A model generated the notes under the pieces. It did not search any database, was not told where the DNA came from, and was given only the letters and a program-made list of their open reading frames with translations. A stretch of 64,000 bases of DNA, taken from Chimonanthus salicifolius. Taxonomy: Eukaryota > Streptophyta > Magnoliopsida > Laurales > Calycanthaceae. Location: NCBI GenBank assembly GCA_013350335.1, contig CM023541.1:62313413-62377412 (forward strand), in the 5' to 3' direction. Shown piece after piece: positions 48,894-61,100 of the stretch. The first letter of the stretch is position 1; each line of letters starts with the position of its first letter. The position numbers and the translations under genes are program-made.

Positions 48894-50012
48894 TTATTCA
48901 ATTTTAGAATTATTTTCATCATTTTTTCACTTTTAGTTATTTTTATTAATCCTTTTGAATTTTGGCTCTAAGATAATCTCATAATTTAAGTTTTTTTTGT
49001 CAAAATAATTTGGTGAAATAATATTCAGTGCTTATGAATTCAATGACATTGTGTTAATGTCATTCACATAATTTCTAAAGTATATGTGTAATTTTCTTAG
49101 AATTATCTGAAAATTTGATAAAGGTCGAGATTTCTAAGATATTTAGCATTTCGAATTTCTTGTTAAAAAAAATGAATGAAATGATATAAAAGAAAAATGT
49201 TTCTACAATTAAATGATGATTGATAGAGTTTTTATGATCTTTATATAATATTTTTATGAAACTAAGAAAAAATTACAATAAAAAAATCATGAATTGTAAT
49301 ACAAATTTCTTTATGTTGGTTTTTTCTTTGTAGAATTTTTAAACATTTTCTAAAGTTTTAATACATTTTTCATTTTTTAGAATGTACTTTATTTTCAAAA
49401 AACTCCATTGTTAACTTTTAAAAAAAGTGGTCATACTATTTTTTTTTTTATTTACTATTCCCTCCGTCTCAAAATAATTTTCTATTTGTATTTTGAAATT
49501 ACCTTAGATTACTTGTCTGATTCACTTATGTTCAGCTCTAAATTGCATTTTATCGTAACAGAAGGATGAACTTCTTTTATAAGTTTTGAATTAGTCTAAA
49601 TATGAAATACTAATATCTGAAAAATAATATTTTCTAAAATGATTTTTAAGAAATAAATAATTCTAAAATACAACAAATATTTAGAGATGAAAAAAGTATA
49701 ACTTTTGTTCGAAATAATATAAAAAATACGTATTGATAAAGCATATTTTAAACCCTCTGAATTTATATCAGCATAACACGTGGCTTCCTCGGAGAGATTC
49801 TACTCTCCAAAACAGTCCCTCTATGGCCATTACAAGGAACTCCAGGTCCATCACGCTGAATAGTCTGCTGCAGCCAAAGCAGACTGCCCAAGTAAGAGTT
49901 ACCCGAAATAAAAGAAACTAGGGTGCAGACAAACGGGTCAGTTGCAAATACTATTCTTGGGTCAATCAAATTGACTCAAGTGATTTATACTATAAAAATA
50001 AGAGACAATATT

Positions 50013-50322
50013 AATTAGATAGCGATCTTCCCATAAGTATTTTATATAATTCGATACGAGTTTTATTTTATTGTCCTATTTTGCTCTTTGAACTGGCTCA
50101 TCAGGGTCACTGACTCTTCCACTTTAATATAAATCGGCTCACTGAAATTTATCTAAATGAAACTGTTTTTTCCATACACAACAGTAAATCGGATCACTGA
50201 TTGAATTACTGAACTTTTTTTAAATGCTTTGAGTACGAAAGTGGTAAGGGTAAAATTGATAATACCCTAAATCTCTTATCTCGTTACATAAAATATCCAT
50301 AGGAGGATCGCTACTCTATTAA
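50013..50322. mobile_element. MITE of about 310 bp with roughly 38-bp inverted ends
   Basis: The left end has TAGCGATCTTCCCATAAGTA and the right end is its imperfect complement (TATCCATAGGAGGATCGCTA). The matched ends extend to ATTAAT on both sides and TATTA flanks both ends. The corresponding place in unit 1 (about 38,140) has a single TATTA and no insert. No coding capacity. The superfamily is unassigned because the target duplication could be 3 or 5 bp. Confidence 0.75.
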
Positions 50323-50445
50323 TCTATATTCTATAGAGTTGATTCGTTAGAAATTATACATATAAAAATATAGATTATTAAACTTGTAAGAGAAAAAGAT
50401 TATAAAAATATAGTAGAGAGTGGAGTGATTGATAATAACATGGTA

Positions 50446-51881
50446 AGACTTCGACATTTGAAAAGAGTTCGATATTATCATTGGCCGATAATATATTGAG
50501 AATGGTATTTGAGAGCTTAATTATGTTAAACATTAATTGCAACTTCCAATCAGGTATGGATTTATTTGACTTTTATCAAATATCAATCACTGGACTTTTG
50601 AATGAAATATCAATCAGACAAGAAGTTTGTGAGAGTTGGTAGCTTTCAATTTCGTATTCAACTCTTCGCCCAACTGTATTATTTACAGCTAAGAAGGAAT
50701 TCAAAAGTTTTTTCTTTCTTTCCTTTTTATTTATTGTTTCTTAAATTCAATGTGGCAGTCAAAGTCGACAAAATCAAAATAGAAAGTCCCTCTTCTCTGT
50801 CTCTCTCTCGAGACATAAATGAGAGAAAATTTATTGTAATTTAGTTTTTATTCCAATAAAATTTCAAATTTTATTTGACATACTAAACTTATCAAATAAA
50901 TTTAAGAATGTTGATGGAAAAATAAAATAAAATGTTAAAATCGGTGACCATATATATATATATATATATTTATGAAGACTAGTTTTTCTGAATTTTTAAA
51001 TAATAAATTTATTTATTTGATTTTATAGGATAGCTGCATGTTCATTTATTGTAAATGTTATTAAATTTAGATTAAGTTTGTGACTCAGAATATCTCAGCT
51101 CAACGTATCTTCTCTTTCCTTCTGCTGCTGGTCTCTGTCTCTGTCAGTGTCTCTCTGTCCATCAAAGATCTCTTTCTTCAACTAATTCTACACGGTTTTC
51201 CTTTGTTTTCTAATCTGGGTTTTACTTCTTTCCTAGTCTTTGACTACGTCAAACTGGAATTCACATTTAGCTTTCTATATTTTGCTCATTTTGCATTAAT
51301 GGTTTTGTTTTTCTCTTTTTTCATCTGAGATCTTCCACTATTTCTTCACTCCTTTTTTTATTTTTTATTTCATCTGGGTTTTACCCTTTTTCTTGTCATT
51401 TGACTGATTCAAGCTTGAATTCATATTTGGCTTTCTATATTTCCATCTGGGTTGTCCTTTTTGTTTTTGTCTCTGTTCTTATCTTCGCCCCTTCTTCTAC
51501 TGTCTCTCATTCTTTTCTTCTGTGATCTTTCTTCCACTACTTCTTCACACTCTTTTATCTTGTTTTCTCATTCGGGTTGTACTTATTTCCTCTTTCTTGA
51601 TCGTTTTTAGCTCGAATTCACCATTTTCTCTCTATATTACCGTCATTTCTCCCATTTTCTCTTCTTCTTAATTTGGGTTTTGTTTTTTCTCTTGTCCAGA
51701 CCTATTTCTCTCTCTGTTCATATTTCTTTCTTCATCTTATCTTCCTGAATTTCCCTCTTTTGTAAATTTTCCATTAATTGGAGAGAAATTGCTGAGTTTT
51801 GACGATGTTTTGAGTTCGCAGCGTATCAGATACTTACAAAAATTGGATTGTGAGCATTGTCATTTTTGTGGGGGAAAAAAG
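50446..51881 (+). promoter_or_regulatory. Kinase upstream region and 5' leader
   Basis: Spacer and promoter before the kinase. A TA microsatellite lies at 50,950-50,969. From about 51,090 the sequence turns strongly pyrimidine-rich (TTCTC/TCTGTCTC tracts) up to 51,770, as in long plant 5' leaders. No other gene is supported here. Transcript start is unresolved. Confidence 0.4.
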
Positions 51882-54800
51882 ATGAAGTGTTTCTTCTCCT
51901 TCAAGAACAAGTCATGGACTGGCCAAAGAAAATCTGCGCCAGCAAAGATGCAGGGCGCAAAATCTGATAACTCATCAGCAAAACGTCGAAGCAAATCTAC
52001 AGGTTCCTTGGCCGGCACGTCGTCATCGCATCGAGGTATACCAGAATTATACGAGGAGAAGGCGCAAAATTTGCGTGCTTTTTCATTGCCAGAGCTCAAG
52101 AAGGCGACCAATGATTTCAGCCCGCAGGTCAAGATCGGCGAAGGTGGATTTGGGAGCGTATACAGAGGTTTCGTCGATCCTCCCAACGGTGAAGGTGACC
52201 GGATTGTCGTCGCCATTAAAAAGCTCAACAAGAATGGTATGCAGGTACTTATGTCTATCTGAATACCCTGTTGTATATTGAAAATTGAACAATCAGTTCC
52301 TTTTCCGCATCTCCTGATGAATGCATGTTAGTAGGAGTTCTGATCGTTTGTTAGAATTTTTAAAATCCTAATTAAGCCAGGGAGGATTGATGCAACTCCA
52401 AAACTCTTTTTTGTTTAATATCAGTCGTATTGAAGATTTTTTAGCAAAGTTTTTTATGATTAAGGTGTCTGGGTGTCTCACATGGATCGAGACAATAGAT
52501 AATTTTAACCTGACTAATCTTTGAATCATGCAATCCTCCCAATCCTACACATGAGATAAAACAATTACAAAAAGTGATCCGATTGTTGAAGTTGAACGGC
52601 AATAGAACAGAGTTTTTTTTTAAGATTCTACTAAAGGGTGGCTAATCTGTAAAGATTTGATAATCTTCTATCAGTACATGTGAAAGGAAGCACATTTCCT
52701 TGACTTGAAAAAGGCTTACCAACTTGGTTACGTATCTCTTATTTTTTATTAAGATATGTCTCAATGCCTGCCGACATCTTTTTTAAAAGAAAAAGAAATG
52801 GAAGAAGATAGAGATGATTGTGTTCAAAACTTCAAATATTTATGCTTTAATTTTTATTTTAACAGAGCTTTTCTCACACGTGGCAGATGCTGTTTTACGA
52901 CCAAAGTATTTTATTGCCCGTGTTTGTCATTAATAAAAAGAGAAGGATATATATAAAAAATCTATAAATGCCTGAGAATTTTCATACTTTACATGAAATA
53001 CTGGACGATGGATCGGGTAACAGGATTGAAATTGAATGGTTGTAGTCGGTCAGGCACGGTCAAAGGTTGGTCACGGTTGAAGCCAAATTAATTTTGTGGA
53101 AAAAATATTTTTAAGTTCGATCTATGTCATCCAACATGTGTTGTGAAATTTGGCTTCGTGTTGGAATGTGGAAACTTGACATTTTTGTTACTTGTGTCAA
53201 AAGTCTTCATTTCCATCATAAATGGATGAAACGTTGTCTCGTCAAGTGAGGAAAATCTTCACCTTTTCTTCACTAAATTTTCCAATTACCTCTATGGAAA
53301 ATAGATTTTTAAAAAGAAGAAATGTCTCATTTTTGTCTTCTCGACAAAGAGCCCTTGTTCTATGGAAGAAAAGAGTAAGGGTGTCATTTTCTGTGCTCTT
53401 CTTTTTTCATAGCTACAAAATGACAAACAACCTTGGATGTTTTTTGTTCTATTTCCTCCTGGAAAGCAATTCTGCGGGAAAAAATGTTTTTAAGTTTGAT
53501 TCATATCATCCAACAAGTGATATAAAATCTGACTTCAAGATGGGTCATGAAAGCCCATTGTTTCTATTGTTTGCATCAATATCTGTATTTTTGTTAAAAT
53601 GAAGGATGCATTGTCTTGACCAGTGAGGAAAGCCTCTCATTTTTTCTCATTAAATTTTCTTATCCTCCCATGCGAAATGGATTTCTTGGAAGAAGAGAGA
53701 AATGTCTCATTTTTGTGTGTTCTTGGCAAAGAGTCCTTATTGTATAAAAGAAGAGAGAAAGATCTCATTTTTCATGCTTTTCATACTATGGAAAATTACA
53801 AATAATTTTCGTCAAAATAATTTTAGATAGACTACATATTTAAGAAAAGACATTTTCAATAGATCCACCATCATCCCATTTGATATGCTTTAAGTGTGAG
53901 TGTTATCATTTCACTTGGCATAGAGCCATTGTACATGGGTATGTTAGTATAAGTCTCATGTTACATTAATGGGCTCCATCCAAGGTTTTTTTTTTTTTTT
54001 TTCAGTTATATAATCAGATTTCCACCTGTTTGAGTGAAGAGTATCTCTTAATATAATTTACTTGAATATATTGTTTCTTATGGCTCAAGTCACAATAATG
54101 CGGTGTGCTAGCTTTCTTTTCAAACATGCATTACTGGTGTCTCATGGTCCTTTTATTAATTAAGATATTGTTTCTAATGATTTTTTTTTTTAATTTTAGG
54201 GTCATAAACAATGGATGGCAGAAGTTCAGTTTCTTGGTGTTGTTGAGCATCCGAATCTTGTAAAACTTGTGGGATATTGTGCTGCAGATGATGAAAGGGG
54301 AATCCAAAGGCTATTGGTTTATGAATATATGTCAAATAAGAGCCTAGAAAATCATTTATTCAACAGGACATTGCCAGTCATTCCTTGGAATTTAAGATTG
54401 CACATTATCTTGGGTGCAGCTCAAGGATTAGCTTATTTGCATGAAGGATTGGAAGTTCAGGTAACTTGTGCATAAGTTGCTAGAGACATCTTAACTAATT
54501 TCAACTAAGTTATTAATATTTATAAGTTTTGCAGTCTTTATTCCTATTAGAGATGTAATTCCCACTTTGGGAGGTCTTGGGATCAAGCCCCTCTCACCAC
54601 AAAAAGGGTACACTCCCCATAGTTTGTATTTGGCGTGTGAGGATAGGGAAGTTTACACATGCTCCAAGAATTAGTCAAGTGAGATACCTGACTAAGTCAG
54701 GTGGGATGCCAATACCTTAGTCTTCAAAAAAAGAAAAAGAAAAAGAAAAAGATGTAATCTGATTCTGCTCTCGGGTAAGTTTGGATTGGGTGAAATGGGT

Positions 54801-56104
54801 AGAAGGTGGGGTTTCTTCTATTTTCACATTAGCTTCTTTTCTACTCAAGTGAAAAAAATGTGTTGCCTCTATTGCAAGTATAAACAAGGGTTTATTCTCT
54901 CATTCTGTTCTCCTCCTTCCTTCTTTTTTCCCTCCCATTCTTGCCATTGCTGCCCAACGGTTATCTTCTTTGAAAACATGACAATTTCCTTCTACTTATT
55001 TTACCAAACATGATTTTGTTTTTTCTATGAGAGAGATTGTTTTATCTTTGTAAGTTTTTTCACCTTTTCTTGTCAAATATCTTACTTCTCAAAATTGGTG
55101 GGTATTAAGGATTTGAATGAGAGAATTGTTAGAGATTAGGAGGGCTTTGTTTTTGTGGGCAAAACATAGGGCAAGTAGGCTGGTTATTGAAGGGGGTTTG
55201 GTGAATGCAATTAGGTGACATAGCAGGACGAAGAGACCCCTATGTAAGTTGATTTTGGCGGTGAGATAGATTCGAGCTATGATTCTTTCAACTGTCGTGA
55301 ACTTCTTTCTCCTTAACTTATTTTGCATTTTTGCCTCTAATTTTACAGGTAATATTTCGAGATTTTAAAGCATCCAATGTGTTGCTAGATGAGAATTTTA
55401 AGCCAAAGCTATCGGATTTTGGGATGGCCAGGGAAGGACCAACTGAAGGGCGAAGTCATGTATCCACGGCGGTATGTATTTCTTGCCTAAATGACTACTG
55501 AAACTGAGTCCATTCACTGATAAATGTTGGAATAATGAATCACACAGTAGTAGATTTAAGAAGCATTTAGTCAAATGCATCAATCTTTAACAAAATACAA
55601 CACAATAAGAGTTGCCAAGCTGACGAGACCATTCTCTACAATCAGGTTGTAGGTACGTATGGCTACGCAGCACCAGACTACGTTGAGACTGGCCATCTCA
55701 CAAACAAGAGTGACGTGTGGAGTTTCGGAGTCGTGCTGTATGAGATCATTACGGGCAGGCGATCGTTGGATAAAAACCGTCCAAGAAGCGAAGCGAAGCT
55801 CTTGGATTGGGTCAAACAATTCCCTGCAGACAGTAGGAGATTCAACATGATAATTGATCCAAGGGTCGGAAATCAGTACTCTCTTAGTGCTGCTCGGAAG
55901 ATTGCCAAGTTGGCAGATAGTTGCTTGTCAAAGAATCCGAAAGAGCGTCCGATGATGAGCGAGGTGGTGGAGAATTTGAAGCAAGCAATCCAAATTTCAG
56001 AGAGTGAGGCTTCTCAAGAGGCAAAGGTTGAATCTTCTGCGGCTAAATCACACATGGATAAGCAGCAGGAACTTGGCAAGGGTTCCAAACATACAAGAAA
56101 GTGA
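51882..56104 (+). CDS. Receptor-like cytoplasmic kinase, RLCK-VII (PCRK/PBL type), intact
   Basis: Ser/Thr kinase of the family that relays signals from plasma-membrane pattern-recognition receptors. Exons 51,882-52,244, 54,200-54,460, 55,349-55,471 and 55,646-56,104 total 1,206 bases, so 401 residues, with no frame break. Residues 1-60 are Ser/Lys-rich, opening MKCFFSF; Cys3 is a possible lipidation site and the N-myristoylation Gly2 of many PBLs is absent. The ATP loop GEGGFGSV is at 86-93 and the ATP-binding Lys is about 113 (VAIKK). The catalytic loop [11 protein letters not shown] at 211-221 has F in place of H, and DFG is at 231-233. Activation-loop text is [20 protein letters not shown]. 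The APE motif reads APD (258-260). [20 protein letters not shown] and [12 protein letters not shown] are close to PCRK1/2. It is convergent with the VPS13-like gene. Confidence 0.92.
53099..53825. repeat. Tandem duplication of about 380 bp in kinase intron 1
   Basis: Two diverged copies start at about 53,099 and 53,480. Both contain AAAAAATRTTTTTAAGTTYGA, CATCCAACA, GTGAGGAAA, GAAATGTCTCATTTTTGT, a CAAAGAG word and a TTTTCATAC/G-type end. The intron is 1,955 bp and otherwise featureless apart from T-rich tracts. Confidence 0.7.
54540..54755 (+). mobile_element. SINE (family member 2) in kinase intron 2
   Basis: Contains a box-B-like GGGATCAAGCCCC and the family body CACTCCCCATAGTTTG, GAGGATAGGGAAGTTTACAC and ATGCTCCAAGAATTAGTC. 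It ends ACCTTAGTCTTC followed by an AAAAAG-rich tail. The same order is found at 13.2 kb and 61.9 kb. Plus orientation, same as the gene. Confidence 0.7.
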
Positions 56105-58107
56105 ATGCTTTGCTTTGTTAAACTGAGACAGCATTCAAACAGTGGTTGGTAGGCAAAGGTTTACAACAATGCAGAGAAAATCAGAAGGCTATATTCTTCT
56201 TTAATGAGCTATTTTATCAAGGGAAGTTGAGAAATGATCAGGTATAGGACAAGTAATACAGTCAGACTCTTTCTATCTGCACCACTGATTTTGAAAATCC
56301 CATGTTTTAAAATTTCAAATTTCATGAAATAGATGGTAAAGATATAGGAATTGACAGTATTTTCGTCAGGTCTCCTGCACTTGATCATTTCTCAAATTTT
56401 CAATTCTTTTGACAGGTTTAATGATGATATGTATACATATTAGCAATTAAATACCAGAACAATAATATGGGCGCTCCAAGTGTGGTCCTTTGATTGGAAA
56501 CACAAGTAGTTACTGAATCTTGTAGAGCAAGATGTCTTTTTTTTTTTTTTCTTTAATTTTTTTTTTTTTAACATTTGATCAAGAATCAGTTGATAGAAAA
56601 CTTTGGTCAATTTATGTCATATTTTCATTTCATGAAAATGTAAGATGTTCCCGAGAAATGCCCCCTTATTTTTAGACAATTTTATTAGTGTGAATAAGAT
56701 TTTTTTTTTTAATAAAAATGTAATCATTAAATTTTTTTTTTTTATATATTTGAATTTTGTACAACTCAGTTTTTTCTTAAAGAATTTGATAAACAAGCGA
56801 GTTTTTAAGACATTGTTCCATCATTGTCATCAACATTTGCAAAAACAAAACACACTATTTCCGAGGTACCAAACAAGTGATAATTAGTTCCCATGCAACT
56901 TCAGTGTTCTCATTTCAAAATTGACTGCTGCATAGTAATCACATTTTGAAAATAATTGATTGTAATGAGGAACTTCTATTCCAAAAAAAAAAAAAAATTC
57001 TAAAATACCAAACTAGAGTTGGCTGTGTACTATATTTACTTTTCTCATATTTATCATATCATCCATCTTCAAACTATTTATTTCATTAATTTTTAGCTAA
57101 CATTTATGTTTAAATTCACATGACTACTTATCTGAAATCCTGATATGCCAATTCAGATTGGTTTATACCAAATTACAAATGGGAATTAACCAACAAAGCC
57201 TTCTTAATATGGGATCAAGATGCTAATGATTTGGCCACAATGGTGAAAATATACTATCCATTTTAATCCTACATCTATAGGCTGCTACGAAGTCAAACAG
57301 GACTTAATACAGTATGACTTCTGAAAAGCTACGTATAATAGTACAATTATAATTTTTTTAAAACATTATCATTTTCGTTATTTGATTGTTAGTTTAAAAC
57401 TTTCATTCAAACATGAATTTTCTTTTACAATTGATCATAAACAATTGGTAGGCCATATTAATAACCAACAATTAAGTCTTATACATGACACTATCAGCAT
57501 TTTATTTGTCATCATACTAATCAATTTTTGAATACTAATCACATAAATAAAGAGTAGTCATTTAGACACCCGACTTTTCTTTTAAAAGATATCCGATTTC
57601 AAAATTTTATGCACAATTATCATTTTGTCCCTCAGTTTTTTATAGAGGAATCATCTTTTTTTAAAAAAATTGAAGGGCACAGAATCCCTTTTAGGGAGGG
57701 GGAGGGGTATCACAGAAGAAGTCTGGATATGGCCTTCAATCCCACATGCCCGTTTAATGTTTCAAACAGCAATGCCCAGAAGAATGGTGCTTAGTTGATA
57801 AGCAGCTTAGATCCCTGAAGTAGTTTAGTATTGTAATAAGAACTGACATTAGCTATCATTACCAATTTTCATTTTGATTTACAAACTTATTTTCCCTATC
57901 AAATGATTTGAATATGAATATTCATGTTTCTCAAAACTGACGTCTACCCTTCTGAACCTTGAATTCACCACAAGGGCTTGATAACCCTAAAAATCTATTT
58001 GGCTTTGTAGTTATGTACACTGCAATAATTACAACTCAAAGGACCTACAAAAAGAGTAAGTAAAACAGGAAGAAAATATAGATCTTTGACCTTGGCCGCC
58101 ATCGTCT
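56105..58107. other. Spacer between convergent kinase and VPS13-like genes
   Basis: Holds the kinase 3' UTR and, at the right end, the VPS13-like 3' UTR on the minus strand. AT-rich with long T tracts at 56,537-56,572 and 56,700-56,745. I see no further gene or mobile element. Confidence 0.5.
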
Positions 58108-61100
58108 TCAGCTACCTGAGCTTTCGGCAGTTTCTGGTGATGTATGATCAAGTACCCTCATTGGTTTCAAGTCAGATTCTTCTTTTGGTTGCCGCAGTGC
58201 AACAAAATGAAGGGCCTCACTTTGAACCTGATAAACATAACATGCCCATGGGTACAAGTCTGGTGAGGTCCACATAATTTGTTCCTCAAACATGGTCTCC
58301 TCGGCTAGCGTTGCACACACACAGAATGCAGCATCGGGTTCTGGCTCTGTAAAACCAGCTACTGCCACACATCCAATTGATACAAAACCCTCTGGTGCCC
58401 GTGGATACCAAATTGATATGGGTTGAATGTAGTCCTCTGCACAATTCCTCCAAACCTATAAAAAAGCAATGGAATTTTTTTTTTTGAGCGGTAAAGAAGA
58501 AATATCATTAATAAAAAGAAAAAAACAGATACAGAACAAAGCAAAAGAAAAAGGACAGGCCGGAAAGAAAAACCGACATGCAAATCTTTTAGTATCATTT
58601 TTGGGTCATTTTGGTCTGTTTCAACTGAAATGGACACAAAATAAGTAAATTTTGACCAAAATGATGTGTTTTGGTCAGATAAATATAATTGTTTTTGCCT
58701 TTATTAACATAATCACTTTTTCTTTTTAGTTCATTAATTATTTTTTAAAATACTGAAATGGAATAGCATTTTCTTTGAGATAACAATTTTTAAAGAAAAA
58801 CTTCAGAGGCCCTGATCTTATATTTCTTTCGGTAACTAATTTACCCTGCTTACCAGGTCATAACCAACTGGAACTGCAAACTGGCCACTGACATTCTGAT
58901 AGACAGCGGCAACATTGGGAGGATGAGTTCCTACACGAGCAATATCACCAACAGAAACATACCTGCAACAAGCCAATCCATGTTCATTATCTACGAGTCA
59001 ATAAAGAACTTGGAGCATATAAATGGTTCCACTTCATGCACTACAAATATAGATTTTTTTCCTTTATTGTTTTTGGTTAAATGGTCGCACGAATCGAACC
59101 CACAAGCTTCATGGTTGTGACAATGAGCATTTATCAACTGTGCTACAGGATCTTGTCATTATTGAAGTTTTATTTCCACACTTTATGTACTACAAATATA
59201 GAAGTTTCATTTTTAATGGTAGAGGTAGATTTAATTCTCAATATAGACTAAGTAGCAAAAGACTTGGTTAGTAAATAGCAGTTTGGTTTGGTTTGGTTTT
59301 TGAATGATGGCAACATACATATCATTTGCACATTCTCTGAACCAACAACAAAGCATGAAACTGTTGCACCATTCACCACAAGACTGATAGTTATGTGCTT
59401 GCGACTGAGAAGATATCTTTTCACTTCCATAATTTTCTAAAACCATCTTAGCTGTCTGCCTTTACTTTTGTCTTGGTGCTGCAAGACTGAATCCATCATT
59501 GGGTCTCACAGACCAAAAGCACACATGATTTAATGAATCTCTCTCTCTCTCTCTCAACAGTGATACTTCTATTGATAATATAAAGAAGCATCACAGTACA
59601 AGTGAGAGTCATACTATAAATGCCCAGTTACAACTCAATTACATGACACCGAAAAAGAGAGAGTTATCTATCAACCCCACCTTTTGCCAAGAAATCAGCT
59701 ACCTCATTAGTTGTTCTCTTTACATGCCTAAAGATCACAGACAACTCGACTCATGATTTCCTGAATACCAAGCTTTAAAATTGTATTTCAATTTCAATTT
59801 TTGTTGTCTGTTTTGAAAGAACAGTAGCGAATCTATTAAAGAAGAGCGACAATATACAATAGCTGGTTCAAATGACAAGAGGAAATGGGCGAGTATTCAG
59901 CCATTCTCCACTATTACTGGTCTTTTAGAGTGTCCCTAATAATGGCTGAAGGTTTAAAGATCGTTAAGATGGGGATTGGTGACATAATCGAGCAGATCTC
60001 AGCCATCAAGGAACGTGGTCCACTTTAGATGAAATGAAACTCTATTTGCTGCTACAAGTGAATTATTCAATGTTCACATTGTAAATGGAAGCATTTGATA
60101 TATTTGATTAATTGTGTATCCAGATACTTTCACATTTATTCTGTAAGCATTGTGTACAACACCCTCAACGGATATGCTGCATTGTTCCTTTCAAATGCAA
60201 TTATGTTATTTCTTAAAAAAGCAGAAGGAAACTAAGGAATATTTTCTTTTTCTTTCTTTCTTTCTTTTTTTTCTTTTATAATTATTATTATTTTAAATGA
60301 AACTAAAGACAGATTGCTAATTACCCATCAGGACAAATTGGTCTCCAAATGCTACAGATTCTTCCATCGTCCACCACCTAATAACACAAAAAAAAAAAGG
60401 AAATTCATATAATAGATATTACTATAAGTTTAATGCCATAATTAAATTCCAGTTAAGATCTAATAAATAAAAAGAGAGAGATCCAACACCTGCTTTGGAC
60501 ACAAGCTGCATCGACCTTTGTAGTCTTGCTCACTACTCCAAATCTTCTGGAAGTTTATACTGTGTTTAACAAATCTTCTGCCATCAGAGACGGAACTGGA
60601 CGAAGAGAGGTCTCTTGGCCTAATAATAGGCTTAACTCGATTACGGGAATCCCCACCACTGGCTTCATCCCAAGCAAAATGGACATGCCTCTGGCTTAAA
60701 GGGACCTGCTTGTCAAAAAAATTGAATAGGGAGATGGCACCTGATCAGAACAATTGCATTGCTATGTCTGTAATTTCTAACTCTTGAAAGCAGGTACGAC
60801 CTTTAAAGTCAGACTTTTGGAGTTCATCTGATGAGCTTTCCACATCTTACGAACTGCCAAACATATTCGGACAGCCTGGGGTTGTCCTTCGCCCTCTTCC
60901 TCAACACTGCACTTGATTAATCGTACAAAGTTCTCTGACCTTGTGAAATTTTTGAGATGGAGAATTAGGTGAGAGGGCTTTGAGTATCCAGCTTTTGCTA
61001 GCTCCAATGCCATGAGTTCCTCCCAGGGTACATCCCACACGATCTTGCAGGGTTTCTTATCCATCTTATCAGGAGCCAAGCACTATAAGAAAAAGGGAGA

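Larger units (their letters stand above)
38271..50445. repeat. Tandem segmental duplication, unit 2, enlarged by insertions
   Basis: Copy of 32,729-38,270 with the same ends (CCAAGGGAAAATTCTAAAT at 38,273; GAGTGATTGATAATAACATG ending near 50,443). It is more than twice as long. Additions are an LTR-like segment (38,439-39,252), a scrambled copia element (39,931-42,975), an insert near 43,446-43,770, and a second copy of the 3' flank. The NPSN copy inside is decayed. Confidence 0.85.
45120..50445. repeat. Secondary tandem copies of the SNARE 3' flank
   Basis: Within unit 2 the 3' flank is present twice: about 45,120-46,955 and 46,956-50,445. Each starts GGTTCTC and then carries a GCRMRAAAAATACATACA block, TTGGGTAATTAAATTCCCAT and TCCTTAAAGTCAGTCCTC. 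With 35,560-38,270 this makes three copies of the flank in the window. The middle copy is shortest and lacks the terminal section. Confidence 0.75.

Noticed and set aside
53222..53602. A 126-codon frame in kinase intron 1
   Set aside because: It falls across the intronic tandem duplication, is Phe/Ser-rich low complexity and has no recognisable motif.
59065..59165. A tRNA gene on the minus strand
   Set aside because: Boxes A and B are present but acceptor and anticodon stems do not pair; a SINE head fits better.
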